Notes: generated from the sequence alone by a model not told the origin. Counted from the stretch's first letter, positions 50,097 through 59,573 are shown. The stretch is DNA of 64,000 nt from Streptomyces carminius (GCF_002794255.1 NZ_PGGW01000069.1:62001-126000), one strand, 5' to 3'. Translations and numbers: made by a program.

Positions 50097-51155
50097 GTGG
50101 ACCGGACGGACGGGGTGGACGCGGTGGGCGGTGCCGGGGACGGCTTCATCGAGCTGGCGGGTGTGGAGAAGGTCTTCCGGGTGCGGCGGCGCACCGGCCG
50201 CGGCCGGCGCCGTGAGGTGCGCGAGGTGCGGGCCGTGGACGGGATCTCCTTCCGGGTGCCGCGCGGCGCGATGGTCGGTTACATCGGGCCGAACGGGGCG
50301 GGGAAGTCCACCACGATCAAGATGCTGACGGGGGTGCTGACACCGAGCGGCGGCCGGATCCGGGTGGCGGGCGTCGATCCGTCCCGGGAGCGCACCCGGC
50401 TGGCGCGGCGGATGGGAGTGGTGTTCGGGCAGCGCACCACCCTGTGGTGGGACCTGCCGCTGCGCGACTCGTACGCCCTGGCGCGGCGGATGTACCGGGT
50501 GCCCGGGGCGCGCTGGCGGGAGAACCTGGAGCGGTGCGTGGAGCTGCTGGAGCTGGACGGCCTGCTGGACGTCCCCGTGCGGCAGCTGTCGCTGGGGCAG
50601 CGGATGCGCGGGGACATCGCCGCGGCCCTGCTGCACGACCCGGAGGTGCTCTACCTGGACGAGCCGACGATCGGGCTGGACGTGGTCAGCAAGGCGCGGG
50701 TGCGGTCCTTCCTGCGGCAGGTCAACGCCGAGCGCGGGGTGACGGTGCTGCTGACCACCCATGACCTGACCGACATCGAGCAGTTGTGCGACCGGGTGAT
50801 GGTCATCGACCACGGCCGTCTGGTGTACGACGGCTCCCTGGCGGGCCTGCACCGGGTGGGCGGCGGTGAGCGCACGCTGGTGGTGGACCTGGCGCGGGAG
50901 GCGCCGCCGGTCCGGATCGAGGGGGCGCGGACGGTGCGGGTCGAGGGGCCGCGCCAGTGGCTGGCCTTCCCGGCGGACGCGAGCGCGGCGCCGCTGGTGG
51001 CGCGGATCGCGGCGGAGTACTCGCTGGTGGACCTGTCGGTGCGGGAGCCGGACATCGAGGACGTCATCGCGCGGATGTACGAGCGGGGAGCGGCGGCCCG
51101 GGGAACGGCGGGGGAACGCGCGGGGGAGGCCGCCGGGGAGGTTCCGGCGGGTTGA
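50097..51155 (+). CDS. ABC transporter ATP-binding protein
   Basis: A 352-residue ABC ATPase that powers the two upstream permeases. Walker A GPNGAGKST, Q-loop VVFGQRTTLWWDLP, signature LSLGQRMRGDIAAALLHDP, Walker B VLYLDEPTIGLD and H-loop LLTTHD are all intact. The C-terminal ~90 residues form an ancillary domain (RTLVVDLAREAPPVRIEG). GTG 50097 is chosen because it follows the permease stop by 5 nt. The GQRTTLWWD loop is characteristic of the DUF990-partner ATPases. Confidence 0.93.
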   Translation: MDRTDGVDAVGGAGDGFIELAGVEKVFRVRRRTGRGRRREVREVRAVDGISFRVPRGAMVGYIGPNGAGKSTTIKMLTGVLTPSGGRIRVAGVDPSRERTRLARRMGVVFGQRTTLWWDLPLRDSYALARRMYRVPGARWRENLERCVELLELDGLLDVPVRQLSLGQRMRGDIAAALLHDPEVLYLDEPTIGLDVVSKARVRSFLRQVNAERGVTVLLTTHDLTDIEQLCDRVMVIDHGRLVYDGSLAGLHRVGGGERTLVVDLAREAPPVRIEGARTVRVEGPRQWLAFPADASAAPLVARIAAEYSLVDLSVREPDIEDVIARMYERGAAARGTAGERAGEAAGEVPAG

Positions 51156-51184
51156 AGGGGAGGCCCGCCGCCCACCAGCCCTCC

Positions 51185-51212
51185 GGGCCCCGGCCCGCCC
51201 GCCCCGGGGCCC
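51185..51212. terminator. Bidirectional terminator ABC operon / pucR-like
   Basis: A 9-bp perfect stem GGGCCCCGG/CCGGGGCCC (51185-51193 with 51204-51212) between convergent genes; it touches the stop of the minus-strand gene. Confidence 0.7.
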
Positions 51213-51213
51213 G

Positions 51214-52863
51214 TCACTCCCAGGCGGCGAGCTGCAGCCGCAGGGCGAGGCGCAGCCGGGGCGAGGAGAGGTCCACGGGCGCCACCTCGCCGATTCCGCG
51301 CAGCCGGTAGCGCAGGGTGTTGGGGTGGATCCGCAGGGCGCGGGCGGCCCGCCGCGGATCGCCGTAGTGGTCCAGCCAGGCGGCCAGGGTGGGCAGGTGG
51401 GAGGTGCCGTGTTCCCGGTCGTGGTCCCGCAGGGCCGTGAGCGGGTTGCCGGGGAGGCCGGGGCCGGCCGCGACCGCGGCGCGGGCCCGTTCGAGTACGA
51501 CGGCGTCCCAGGCGTCCTCCAGGGTGACCAGCGCGTCCGCCGGGCTCTCGCGGTCCTCGCCGTCCTCGCCGTCGCGGTCCCTGTCGCGGTCGCGGTCGCG
51601 GTTCAGTCGTCCCGCGGTGAGCAGCCGGCCGAGTTCTTCCGCCTCGGCCCGGGAGCGCGGCAGTTCGGCCGGTGAGCGGGCGAGTCCGCCCGCCGCCGCG
51701 TGCGGGCCGGAGCCGGGTGCGCGGGTCCGGGCGAGCAACTGTCCCAGCCAGTCCAGCGAGCCGGGCTCACCGCCCGGCGGCCCGCCCCGCGGGGGGTCGG
51801 TGACCACGGCGAACAGGAGGCCGTCGAGGTCGGTGAGCAGCGGCTGGTGCCAGCCGAACCGGCGTGCGACCGACTCCCACACCTCCAGTCGCAGCCGCGG
51901 GTCCGGTGCCTGGCCGGGGTCGGCCAGCCGCACCACCCGCCACGGCCCGGCGGGAAGCGCGGGTGTGCCCCCGGGAGGGCCGCCGGCGGGCCCGCCGGTT
52001 TCCGGGGTGCCGCCGCGCAGCGCCGTGCGCAGGGCGCCGGCCGTCAGCCGCCGCGCGATGTCGGCCTCCGCGCGCAGCCGGAGCAGCTGGAGGGCGAGGA
52101 CGGAGGTGAGGCCGGTGAGCTCGCGCACCCGGTCGGCCGGTACGGGCCGCCGGGCCACCACCCAGACGGAGCCGAGCCACTCGTCACCGGCCCGGACCGG
52201 GACGACCAGCCGGGGCAGGGTCCCGTCCGGCCCGGCGGGGGCCATGACGGGGTCGTCGGAGCGGGCCAGTCTGCGGAAGACCCCGGCCGCGCGGTAGTGG
52301 GCGAGGAGCTGCGGGGGCACCCGCCGTCCCACGATGGTCGACATCCGTGCCGCGTCGGCGGTGTCCTGGCGGGCGGAGTGGGCCAGGACCCGGGAGTGGG
52401 CGTCCTCGATCGTCACCGGGGCGTCGGCGATCTTCGCGGCGGTGTCGGCCAGCGCGAACAGGTCGTGGTGCGTCCCCCGTACCTCCGGGACCGCCGTGTC
52501 CGGGGCCGGGGCGCGGTCGACCATGCCCCGCAGCAGCCACACCAGATGGGTCCAGGAGGTGTGCCGGCCGAGCTCGATCAGGGCCGTGTCCAGGTCGCGG
52601 GCGGTGCGGACGACCCGGGGGTCCGCGGCCGGGGGGTCGCGCAGCACGACGCCCGCCGCCCCGGCCGCCGCCACCCGCCGCAGCAGGCCGGCGGCCGCCT
52701 CGGGGCCGGCCAGACCGGTGCCGAGGACGAGTTCGCCGGGCCGGCCCGTGCTGTCGTCCGGTTCGGCCAGGACGATGTCGTGGACCTCCGTCCCCCGGCC
52801 CGGGACGACCACCCGGAGCAGCCCGGGACCCAGGGACTCCGCCAGGTCGACGGCGGTGATCAC
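51214..52863 (-). CDS. PucR-family transcriptional regulator
   Basis: A 549-residue activator. N-terminal PucR purine-catabolism domain (about 1-130: DLAESLGPGLLRVVVPG, ELVLGTGLAGPEAAAGLLRR, AAGAAGVVLRD), a GGDEF-like middle region, and a C-terminal CdaR/PucR helix-turn-helix (LAAWLDHYGDPRRAARALRIHPNTLRYRLRGIGE). A low-complexity RDRDRDRDRD-GED segment (about 415-430) lies before the DNA-binding domain. GTG 52863 (VITAVDLAE) fits the family N-terminus; the open frame continues upstream into the next promoter. It is divergent from the FAD oxidoreductase gene, its likely target. Confidence 0.9.
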   Translation of the reverse strand: MITAVDLAESLGPGLLRVVVPGRGTEVHDIVLAEPDDSTGRPGELVLGTGLAGPEAAAGLLRRVAAAGAAGVVLRDPPAADPRVVRTARDLDTALIELGRHTSWTHLVWLLRGMVDRAPAPDTAVPEVRGTHHDLFALADTAAKIADAPVTIEDAHSRVLAHSARQDTADAARMSTIVGRRVPPQLLAHYRAAGVFRRLARSDDPVMAPAGPDGTLPRLVVPVRAGDEWLGSVWVVARRPVPADRVRELTGLTSVLALQLLRLRAEADIARRLTAGALRTALRGGTPETGGPAGGPPGGTPALPAGPWRVVRLADPGQAPDPRLRLEVWESVARRFGWHQPLLTDLDGLLFAVVTDPPRGGPPGGEPGSLDWLGQLLARTRAPGSGPHAAAGGLARSPAELPRSRAEAEELGRLLTAGRLNRDRDRDRDRDGEDGEDRESPADALVTLEDAWDAVVLERARAAVAAGPGLPGNPLTALRDHDREHGTSHLPTLAAWLDHYGDPRRAARALRIHPNTLRYRLRGIGEVAPVDLSSPRLRLALRLQLAAWE

Positions 52864-53124
52864 GGCAGGCCCCGGACGGCGGCGGAAGCGGGAACGGTGC
52901 CGGGGGCGGCGGCGGTGCCGGCGGGAGCGGCGGTACGGCGGCCCGCCGGCGGGGCCGCGGAGAGGACGCGCATGCCCCCATCCTGCCCCGCCGTTCTGTG
53001 CGCCGGGAACCAGATCCTCCGCCCGGACGGTGCTCCCGGCACAAAGACGCCCGCCCGTACCGCGCCCACCATCGGAGGGACTCCGGCCGAAGGGGCCGAG
53101 GGGACCGAGAGAGAGGCGTCCGTC

Positions 53125-54387
53125 ATGACTTCCGCTGCTTCCGGTGCGCGCCCGGACCGGGTCGCCGTCGTCGGTGCCGGCATGGTCGGACTGTCCACCG
53201 CCTGGTTCCTGCGGGAGCACGGGGTGGAGGTCACGGTCTACGACCGGGAGGGGGTGGCCGCCGGGGCCTCGTGGGGCAACGCCGGGTGGCTCACCCCGGG
53301 ACTGGTCGCCCCGCTGCCCGAGCCCGCCGTCCTGCGGTACGGGCTGCGCGCGGTGCTCAGCCCGGCCTCGCCGGTCTACGTCCCGCCCAGCGCCAGCCCC
53401 CGGCTGCTGAGGTTCCTGGCCGGTTTCGCCCTGCACAGCACCGCCGCCCGGTGGCGGCGGGCGATGGCCGCGCTCGTCCCCGTCAACCGCATGGCCCTGG
53501 AGAGCTTCGACCTGCTGGCCGCGGGCGGGGTGGCGGCGCCGACGGTCGAGGCCAAGTCCTTCGTCGCGGCGTACCGCACCGCGCGCGAGCGCACCGGCCT
53601 GCTGGAGGAGCTCGCGCAGCTGCGCGCCGCGGGCCAGGACGTCGACCACGACGTCCTCGACGGCGAGGCGGCCCGCGAGGCGGAGCCGGCCCTGTCGCCG
53701 GAGATCGGCGCGGCGGTCCGGCTGCACGGGCAGCGCTACATCGACCCGGGCGCGTTCGCGCACGCACTGGCCGACTCCGTCCGGGCCCGCGGCGGCGAGA
53801 TCCGCGCGGGCGCGGCGGTGACCGGGGTGCACCACCGGTCCGGCGGCGTGGCGGTCGAGCTGTCCGACGGGACCTCCGCGCGCTTCGACGCGGTCGTCCT
53901 GGCCGGCGGGGTGTGGCTGGGCGAGCTGGGCGCGCGGTTCGGCATCCGCCGCGTCGTGCAGGCCGGGCGCGGCTACAGCTTCAGCGTCCCGGTGGAGCGG
54001 GAACCGGCCGGGCCGGTCTACTTCCCCGCCCAGCGGGTGGCCTGCACACCGCTGGGCGACCGGCTGCGGGTCGCGGGGATGATGGAGTTCCGCCGTCCCG
54101 GCGCACCGCTGGACGGCCGCCGGATCAAGGCCGTCACGGACGCCGCGCGGCCCCTGCTGCGGGGTGCCGACCTGGACGCGCGCCGGGACGAGTGGGTCGG
54201 CTCCCGGCCGTGCACCGCCGACGGCCTGCCGCTGATCGGCGTCACCCGTTCGCCGCGGGTCTTCGCCGCGGGCGGGCACGGCATGTGGGGCGTCACCCTG
54301 GGGCCGGTGACGGGCCGGCTGCTCGCGGAGCGGGTGGCCACCGGCCGGGAGCCCGCCGAGCTGGCGCCCTTCGACCCGCTGCGCTGA
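53125..54387 (+). CDS. DadA-like FAD-dependent oxidoreductase
   Basis: A 420-residue DAO-fold flavoprotein, similar to the small subunit of D-amino acid dehydrogenase. FAD-binding VAVVGAGMVGLSTAWFLREHG with the acidic end VTVYDRE, the GASWGNAGWLTPGL segment, and the C-terminal FAD/substrate block RPCTADGLPLIGVT...GGHGMWGVTLGPVTG are visible. It probably deaminates a D-amino or secondary amine to the keto acid, passing electrons to the respiratory chain. GAGG lies 8 nt before ATG 53125. Divergence from a PucR activator suggests substrate-induced expression (inference). Confidence 0.9.
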   Translation: MTSAASGARPDRVAVVGAGMVGLSTAWFLREHGVEVTVYDREGVAAGASWGNAGWLTPGLVAPLPEPAVLRYGLRAVLSPASPVYVPPSASPRLLRFLAGFALHSTAARWRRAMAALVPVNRMALESFDLLAAGGVAAPTVEAKSFVAAYRTARERTGLLEELAQLRAAGQDVDHDVLDGEAAREAEPALSPEIGAAVRLHGQRYIDPGAFAHALADSVRARGGEIRAGAAVTGVHHRSGGVAVELSDGTSARFDAVVLAGGVWLGELGARFGIRRVVQAGRGYSFSVPVEREPAGPVYFPAQRVACTPLGDRLRVAGMMEFRRPGAPLDGRRIKAVTDAARPLLRGADLDARRDEWVGSRPCTADGLPLIGVTRSPRVFAAGGHGMWGVTLGPVTGRLLAERVATGREPAELAPFDPLR

Positions 54388-54470
54388 CGGCTCCCGCGGG
54401 AGCGCCCGGCCGCGTGTCGCGGACGCCGGGGACCGGCCTGCCCGGCCCCCGGGGCGGTAGACCGGGCGGC

Positions 54471-54992
54471 ATGTCCGATCTGATGGAGATGTTCGTTCTC
54501 GACGCGCCGCTCGCGGAGACCGTCGTCCGGGGCGCGGTGGTCTACCTGGCGCTGCTGTTCATGCCGCGTGCCGCGGGACAGCGCGAGTCCGGCGGCCTGG
54601 GACTCACCGACGTGCTGATCGTCGTCCTGGTCGCGCAGGCCGTCTCGGGCGGTCTCGGCGGCGGCTCCCGGTCGGTGACCGACGGCCTCGTGCTGGTCGC
54701 CACGATCCTCGTGTGCAGTCTGGCCGTGGACGCCGCGGCGTACCGGTTCCCCCGGTTCGCCGCGGTGGTGAAGGCCAGGCCGCGCCCGCTGATCCGGGAC
54801 GGCCGGCTGAACCGCCCGCTGATGCGGCGGGAGTTCATGTCCACCGAGGAGGTGCTCAGCCGGCTGCGGCTGCACGGTGTCCATGATCCGGCGCAGGTCC
54901 ATCTGGCCTACCTGGAACCCAACGGGATGATCAGCGTGCTCCGCCGCGGCGGGGAGGAGACCGACACCCCGGTCCGCCCACCGGCCGAGTGA
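54471..54992 (+). CDS. DUF421 (YetF/YcaP-like) membrane protein
   Basis: A 173-residue protein with three N-terminal helices (VVRGAVVYLALLFMPRAAG, LTDVLIVVLVAQAVSGGL, GLVLVATILVCSLAVDAAAYRF) and a soluble C-terminal domain containing RPRPLIRDGRLNRPLMRREFMSTEEVLSRLRLHG and VHLAYLEPNGMISVLRR. This is the standard DUF421 layout. The family is widespread and mostly uncharacterised; some members act in spore germination or envelope protection. Confidence 0.9.
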   Translation: MSDLMEMFVLDAPLAETVVRGAVVYLALLFMPRAAGQRESGGLGLTDVLIVVLVAQAVSGGLGGGSRSVTDGLVLVATILVCSLAVDAAAYRFPRFAAVVKARPRPLIRDGRLNRPLMRREFMSTEEVLSRLRLHGVHDPAQVHLAYLEPNGMISVLRRGGEETDTPVRPPAE

Positions 54993-55088
54993 CCGCCTGC
55001 CGCCGGGCGGGGCCCGGGAACGGGCGGAAGCGGCGCGGGGGACGGGCCGGGCCCGGCGGCCGGTGACGAGCGGTCCCCGGGGCCCGTC

Positions 55089-56492
55089 TCAGTGCCCCGC
55101 CTGCTCCGCGGCCGCCCGTACCCCGGCCCGTGACCCGCCGTGCGGCGGGGCCGCGCCGAGCAGCGCCGGGTCCACCGCGTCGGCCATCGCGCGGAAACCG
55201 GCGTCGTTGGGGTGGACGTGGTCGCCCGAGTCGTAGGCGGGGCGCAGCCGCTCCGGACGGCCGGGGTCGCGCAGGGCGGCGTCGAGGTCGACGACCGCGT
55301 CGAAGCCGGCGTCGCCGCGGCGGACGCGGTCGTTGACCTCCCGCCGTACGGCCTCCAGCCGCGCGGAGTGCTTCGGGTGACCGCCGAACGGCAGCAGAGT
55401 CGTCCCGACCACCCGCAGTCCGTGCCGCTGGGCGCGCCGGGCCAGCTCCGCCAGGCCGTCGGCGATCCGGGCCGGATCGGTCCGGTGCGGCGTCTTGAGG
55501 ATGTCGTTGACGCCGAGCTGGACGATCAGGACCTCGGCGCCGCTGTGGGAGAGCACGTCCCGCTCCAGCCGGGTCAGGGCGGCGGGCCCGTTGGCGGGGG
55601 AGCCGCGCGGGGCGCCGCGCAGGATCCGGTTGCCGCTGATGCCCTGGTTGAGGACGGCGTAGCGGGGGGCGCCGGGCTCGGTGCGCAGCCGGTCGGCGAG
55701 GAAGTCGGTCCAGCGGTGGTCGGCGCCGAAGGTCGCGGTGATGCCGTCGGTGATGGAGTCGCCGAGCACCACCACGGCGCCCTCGGCCCGGTCCGTCCAC
55801 ACGTCCACGGCGGTGACGTAGCGCCAGTGGGCGGTCCGTTCGGTGTAGGCGGCGCCGGAGACGTCGGCGGCCCGGTCGCCGCGGGCCAGATAGCCGGTCT
55901 GCCGGGCGAAGCGGTGATGGGTGACGGGTCCGGAGGCGGCGGGTGTGTGGAGGGTGACGAGCAGGTCGGTGTCGGCGGGTACGTCCAGCCGTACCGCGTC
56001 GCTGGTGAGCTCCGCCCCGGCCGGGACGGTCACCTCCGGGTGGGTGCCGAAGGTCAGACGGCGCACGGTGCCGGGTACGGCGGCCGGTCCGCCGGGCGCC
56101 GCGGCCAGGGCGACGGTGGCGTGGGCGAGGACCAGCGGACGGGTGCCGAACAGGTTGGAGACGCGCACCCGGGCGGCGCTTCCGCCGGCCGAGAGGTGCA
56201 CCACGTTCCGCAGGGAGGCGTCCGGGTGGCCCTCGGGGGCGCCCGGCTCGGCGGACACCGGGGCGGCGGACCAGGCGCCGACCCAGGTGCCGGAGGCCAC
56301 CGGCGCCACCGTGGTGCCGGCGCGCGGGGTACCGGTGCCGGAGGCGGCCGGCCCGCCGCCGGCACCGACGAAGATCGCCGCGGAGACCAGGACCGCGACG
56401 GCCGCCAGTCCCGCCAGCAGCGGGTATCCCGTACGCCGGGCCATGGCGCGCCCGGCCCCCGGCGGTGTCCCCGGGCGCCCTCGGTCGTACAC
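55089..56492 (-). CDS. Secreted SGNH/GDSL esterase
   Basis: A 467-residue GDSL-family hydrolase with an N-terminal membrane/signal segment (PLLAGLAAVAVLVSAAIFVGAG), a beta-rich domain, and the SGNH catalytic domain: block I VVVLGDSITDGI (Ser nucleophile), block II NQGISGN, block III QLGVNDI and block V SGDHVHPNDAGF (Asp and His). It probably deacylates a polysaccharide or lipid outside the cell. GTG 56492 has GGAGGGGGG upstream and is preferred; ATG 56444 (MARRTGYPLL) would remove 16 residues. Convergent with DUF421, divergent from DUF445. Confidence 0.87.
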   Translation of the reverse strand: MYDRGRPGTPPGAGRAMARRTGYPLLAGLAAVAVLVSAAIFVGAGGGPAASGTGTPRAGTTVAPVASGTWVGAWSAAPVSAEPGAPEGHPDASLRNVVHLSAGGSAARVRVSNLFGTRPLVLAHATVALAAAPGGPAAVPGTVRRLTFGTHPEVTVPAGAELTSDAVRLDVPADTDLLVTLHTPAASGPVTHHRFARQTGYLARGDRAADVSGAAYTERTAHWRYVTAVDVWTDRAEGAVVVLGDSITDGITATFGADHRWTDFLADRLRTEPGAPRYAVLNQGISGNRILRGAPRGSPANGPAALTRLERDVLSHSGAEVLIVQLGVNDILKTPHRTDPARIADGLAELARRAQRHGLRVVGTTLLPFGGHPKHSARLEAVRREVNDRVRRGDAGFDAVVDLDAALRDPGRPERLRPAYDSGDHVHPNDAGFRAMADAVDPALLGAAPPHGGSRAGVRAAAEQAGH

Positions 56493-56692
56493 GGTGCGGT
56501 CCCCCCTCCGGGCCCCTGCCGGGCCCGTGAAGCCATGAGCCGGTGGACGGCGCCCGCCCGTACGCCGTGTGCCCGTCGCGCCGTGGAACCCCGCCCGCCT
56601 CGACAGACGCCCGGGGCGCCCCGAACGTTGCCTTTGCGTTCCGGGAGCGGTTCCCTGCGACAATTGCGCCGGGGACGGGGAACGGGTGGAGC

Positions 56693-58084
56693 ATGGAACG
56701 GACGAGGACGGACGGCGGCCCCGCGCGCACCGCGCCGGAGGCACGGACGGCGGACGGCACGACGGCCGGGACGGCGGGCGGCGCACCGGGAAGGCCCCCG
56801 GGCGGCCGGCCGGTGTTCGACCCGGCGGCCTTCACGGCGGCCGACGAGGAGAAGCAGCGCGGGGTGCGCCGGATGAAGGCCATCGCCACCGGCGCGCTGC
56901 TGGTGGCGGCACTGGTGTTCGCGCTGGCCACCTGGGCGGAGAACCGCGGGGCGGGCGCCTGGGCGGGCTATGTGGCGGCCGCCGCCGAGGCGGGCATGGT
57001 GGGCGCGCTGGCGGACTGGTTCGCGGTGACCGCGCTGTTCAAGCGTCCCCTGGGGCTGCCGATCCCGCACACCGCGATCATCCCGACGAAGAAGGACCAG
57101 CTCGGCCGCAGCCTCGGGGACTTCGTCGGCGACAACTTCCTGGCCGAGGAGATCGTACGGCGGCGGCTGCGCGCGGTGGGCATCGGCAGCAGGCTGGGCA
57201 CCTGGCTCGACCGGCCCGACCACGCCGACCGGATCACGGCCGAACTGGCGACCGCGCTGCGCGGGGCGCTGACCGTACTGCGGGACAACGACGTGCAGGC
57301 CGTGGTGGGCGAGGCGATCACCCGGCGCGCCCACGCCCGGGAGATCGCGCCCGGCCTGGGCCGGATGCTGGAGCGGATCGTCGCCGACGGCGGACACCGC
57401 CGGATCGTGGACCTGGTGTGCGCACGGGCCTACGACTGGCTGGTCCGGCACCAGGACTCGGTGATGGAGGCGGTCGCCGGCGGCGCCCCGGGCTGGACGC
57501 CGCGCTTCGTGGACCGCAAGGTCGGTGAGCGCGTCTACCGGGAGCTGCTGCGCTTCACCGGCGAGATGCGGGACATGCCCGACCACCCGGCGCGCGGCGC
57601 GCTGGACCGCTTCCTGCGGGACTTCGCCGGCGACCTGCAGAACGACCCCGAGACCCGGGCCCGGGTGGAGCGGCTCAAGTCGGAGCTGATCTCCCGGGAC
57701 GAGGTGCAGGAACTGATCGGTTCCGCCTGGGCCTCGGTACGGGCCATGGTCGTCGCGGCGGCCGAGGACGAGCGCAGCGCGCTGCGGCTGCGGGTGCGCG
57801 CCTCGGTGCTGTCGCTGGGCAAGCGGCTGTCGGCGGACGGCGGGCTGCGGGGCAAGGTCGACGGCTGGATCGAGGGGGCGGCGGCGCACGTCGTCACCAC
57901 CTACCGCCACGAGATCACCTCGCTGATCACCGAGACGGTGGAGAGCTGGGACGCCGAGCACACCTCCCGCAAGATCGAGGCGAACATCGGCCGGGACCTG
58001 CAGTTCATCCGGATCAACGGCACGGTGGTGGGCGCCCTGGCGGGCCTGGCGATCCACACCGCGACCCACGTGCTGGGCGGCTGA
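56693..58084 (+). CDS. DUF445 membrane protein
   Basis: A 463-residue DUF445 family protein. A disordered N-terminus (about 1-55), two membrane helices (AIATGALLVAALVFALATW, AAAAEAGMVGALADWFAVTALF), the conserved RPLGLPIPHTAIIPTKKDQLGRSLGDFVGDNFL, long helical repeats, and a C-terminal membrane segment (GTVVGALAGLAIHTATHVLGG). The family is uncharacterised; the shape suggests a membrane-tethered helical rod. Confidence 0.92.
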   Translation: MERTRTDGGPARTAPEARTADGTTAGTAGGAPGRPPGGRPVFDPAAFTAADEEKQRGVRRMKAIATGALLVAALVFALATWAENRGAGAWAGYVAAAAEAGMVGALADWFAVTALFKRPLGLPIPHTAIIPTKKDQLGRSLGDFVGDNFLAEEIVRRRLRAVGIGSRLGTWLDRPDHADRITAELATALRGALTVLRDNDVQAVVGEAITRRAHAREIAPGLGRMLERIVADGGHRRIVDLVCARAYDWLVRHQDSVMEAVAGGAPGWTPRFVDRKVGERVYRELLRFTGEMRDMPDHPARGALDRFLRDFAGDLQNDPETRARVERLKSELISRDEVQELIGSAWASVRAMVVAAAEDERSALRLRVRASVLSLGKRLSADGGLRGKVDGWIEGAAAHVVTTYRHEITSLITETVESWDAEHTSRKIEANIGRDLQFIRINGTVVGALAGLAIHTATHVLGG

Positions 58085-58102
58085 CGCGTCCGCACCGCGG
58101 AA

Positions 58103-58139
58103 GGGGGCCGCCCTGCCGGTGCCCGGGAGGGCAGCCCCC
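58103..58139 (+). terminator. Terminator after DUF445 gene
   Basis: Arms 58103-58114 and 58128-58139 form an 11-bp stem with one mismatch, 18 nt after the stop. Confidence 0.6.
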
Positions 58140-58169
58140 GTGGTACGGGCGGGCAGCGCCGCGGCGCGC

Positions 58170-58276
58170 GGTGAACCCGCCGGCGGACGCCCTCGTCATC
58201 CCGGTTGCACGCCGCCGGCCGCCCACACGGCCCGCGGCGCGCACGCCGGCCGGAGCACGGTGGCCAGGGCATGGAC
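58170..58276 (+). repeat. Diverged direct repeat, left copy
   Basis: Shares with 59344-59442 the blocks GGTGAACCCGCCGG and CGCCCACACGGCC at almost the same spacing (50 versus 49 nt) and a terminal CATGGAC. The pair flanks the lipoprotein gene in direct orientation. The rest of the 58085-58457 gap holds no gene that I can support. Confidence 0.5.
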
Positions 58277-58457
58277 AGTGCTGCGCTCCGGCCGGCCCCG
58301 CACCGGGGCCGGCCGCCGGGCACCCGCCCGGCGGAGGAACCGGCGGGAGGACGGGCACCCGTACAGCGGCTTCCCGCCGCTGCCGGGCGGCGCCCCGTAC
58401 GTACCGGCGGTGCTCCCCGGCTGATCCGGCGGCCCGCCCCCGGAAAGAGAGCACTGG

Positions 58458-59282
58458 ATGCGCGGACACCTGCCGATCGCCGTGACGGCCTGCCTTCTCC
58501 TCGCGGGCGCCGCCGGGTGCGGCGGCGCCGGCCAGGAGGAGGGCGGCGGCGCGCCCCGGACGGCGGAGGCGGCCGGGGCGGCCGGGGCGAACGGTGTGGC
58601 GGAGCTCGGCCCGCGCCGTATCGCCGAGCGGGCCGGAAAGGTGCTGGCGGACACCCCCTCGCTGCGGGCGGTCGTACGGACCCCGGACGTCGGGACGGCC
58701 GACCTCACCGCCGACGACCGGGGCAACTGCGCCGGGACGATGTTCGGCGGCGGGGACGGCGGGGACGGCGGGGACGGCGGGGACGGCGCGGCACGGCTGG
58801 TGCGGCGCGGCGGCACGGTCTGGGTGCGGCCGAACGACGCCTACTGGGAGTTCATCGGCGAGGCCGGGGACAGCGCCAGGGCCAAGCGGGAACTGCTCGG
58901 CGGCCGCTACATCAGGGGACCGGCGGACCCGGACGAGGCGGTGTACGGCCAGGTCGCGCTGCTGTGCGACCTGACCCTGCTGACCGGGGAGCTCATCGCC
59001 GCCGTCCTGGAGTCCGACACGCTCACCAAGGGATCGCCCACCGAGGTCGGCGGCGTGCGGGCCGTGCCGGTGACGGGCACCTCCGAGGGCGGCGCGACCA
59101 CGCTGTTCGTCGCGCTCGACGGCGAGCCCCGCCCGGTGCGGCTGACGCGGAAGGGCGACGGCGGTACCGAGACGTACGAGCTGCGCGACTACGGCCGGCC
59201 GGTGCCGGAGGGGGTCCCCTCCCGGGGCGAGAGCCTCGACGAGGCCGAACTGCTCGGCGCGGACGGAACGGGCCTGACCTGA
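58458..59282 (+). CDS. Lipoprotein, LppX/LprAFG-like or hypothetical
   Basis: A 274-residue predicted lipoprotein: MRGHLPIAVTACLLLAGAAGC with lipobox LAGAAGC and acylated Cys21. The mature part has a GGDGGDGGDGGDG run (about 97-109) and a beta-rich body (TVWVRPNDAYWEF, TTLFVALDGEPRPVRLTRKG) resembling the actinobacterial lipid-binding LppX_LprAFG fold, but that match is weak. AAAGAGAG precedes the ATG. It is flanked by a pair of diverged direct repeats. Confidence 0.82.
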   Translation: MRGHLPIAVTACLLLAGAAGCGGAGQEEGGGAPRTAEAAGAAGANGVAELGPRRIAERAGKVLADTPSLRAVVRTPDVGTADLTADDRGNCAGTMFGGGDGGDGGDGGDGAARLVRRGGTVWVRPNDAYWEFIGEAGDSARAKRELLGGRYIRGPADPDEAVYGQVALLCDLTLLTGELIAAVLESDTLTKGSPTEVGGVRAVPVTGTSEGGATTLFVALDGEPRPVRLTRKGDGGTETYELRDYGRPVPEGVPSRGESLDEAELLGADGTGLT

Positions 59283-59343
59283 CCGGATCCGAACGGACCT
59301 GACCTGACCTGCCGGAGCCCGGCCGGAGAAACCCCCGGCGGCC

Positions 59344-59442
59344 GGTGAACCCGCCGGCCGCCGCCCCCGTCCTCCAGGGTGTACGCCGGGGTCGCCCACA
59401 CGGCCGGCGGCGTACGGCCGGGACGCGGCCGCGGTCATGGAC
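59344..59442 (+). repeat. Diverged direct repeat, right copy
   Basis: Right partner of the 58170-58276 repeat; see there for the shared blocks. It lies 62 bp past the lipoprotein stop. Confidence 0.5.
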
Positions 59443-59493
59443 CCACCGCCGCGCACCGGTCCGCTCCCGGGGACGTCCCACCCGGTGGCGACC

Positions 59494-59538
59494 GGAACCG
59501 GCCCCCGGCCGTTCTCGCGGCGGCCGGGGGCCGGTTCC
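59494..59538. terminator. Bidirectional terminator lipoprotein / Gfo-Idh gene
   Basis: A perfect 18-bp stem (59494-59511 with 59521-59538, arm GGAACCGGCCCCCGGCCG), 9-nt loop, between convergent genes. Confidence 0.8.
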
Positions 59539-59573
59539 CGCGCGACGGTTCCGGCCGGGGTTCCGGTCGGTAC

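Noticed and set aside
52864..54279. N-terminal extension of the PucR protein across the divergent oxidoreductase gene
   Set aside because: The extension is antisense to a clear DadA-like gene, while the PucR domain begins at GTG 52863.
54993..55088. Terminator between the DUF421 and GDSL genes
   Set aside because: Only a long-loop pairing with several bulges could be drawn, not clearly above background for this base composition.
58196..58816. 206-codon minus-strand frame around the lipoprotein start
   Set aside because: It is antisense to the lipoprotein gene, low in complexity (Pro/Ser/Arg) and has no ribosome site.
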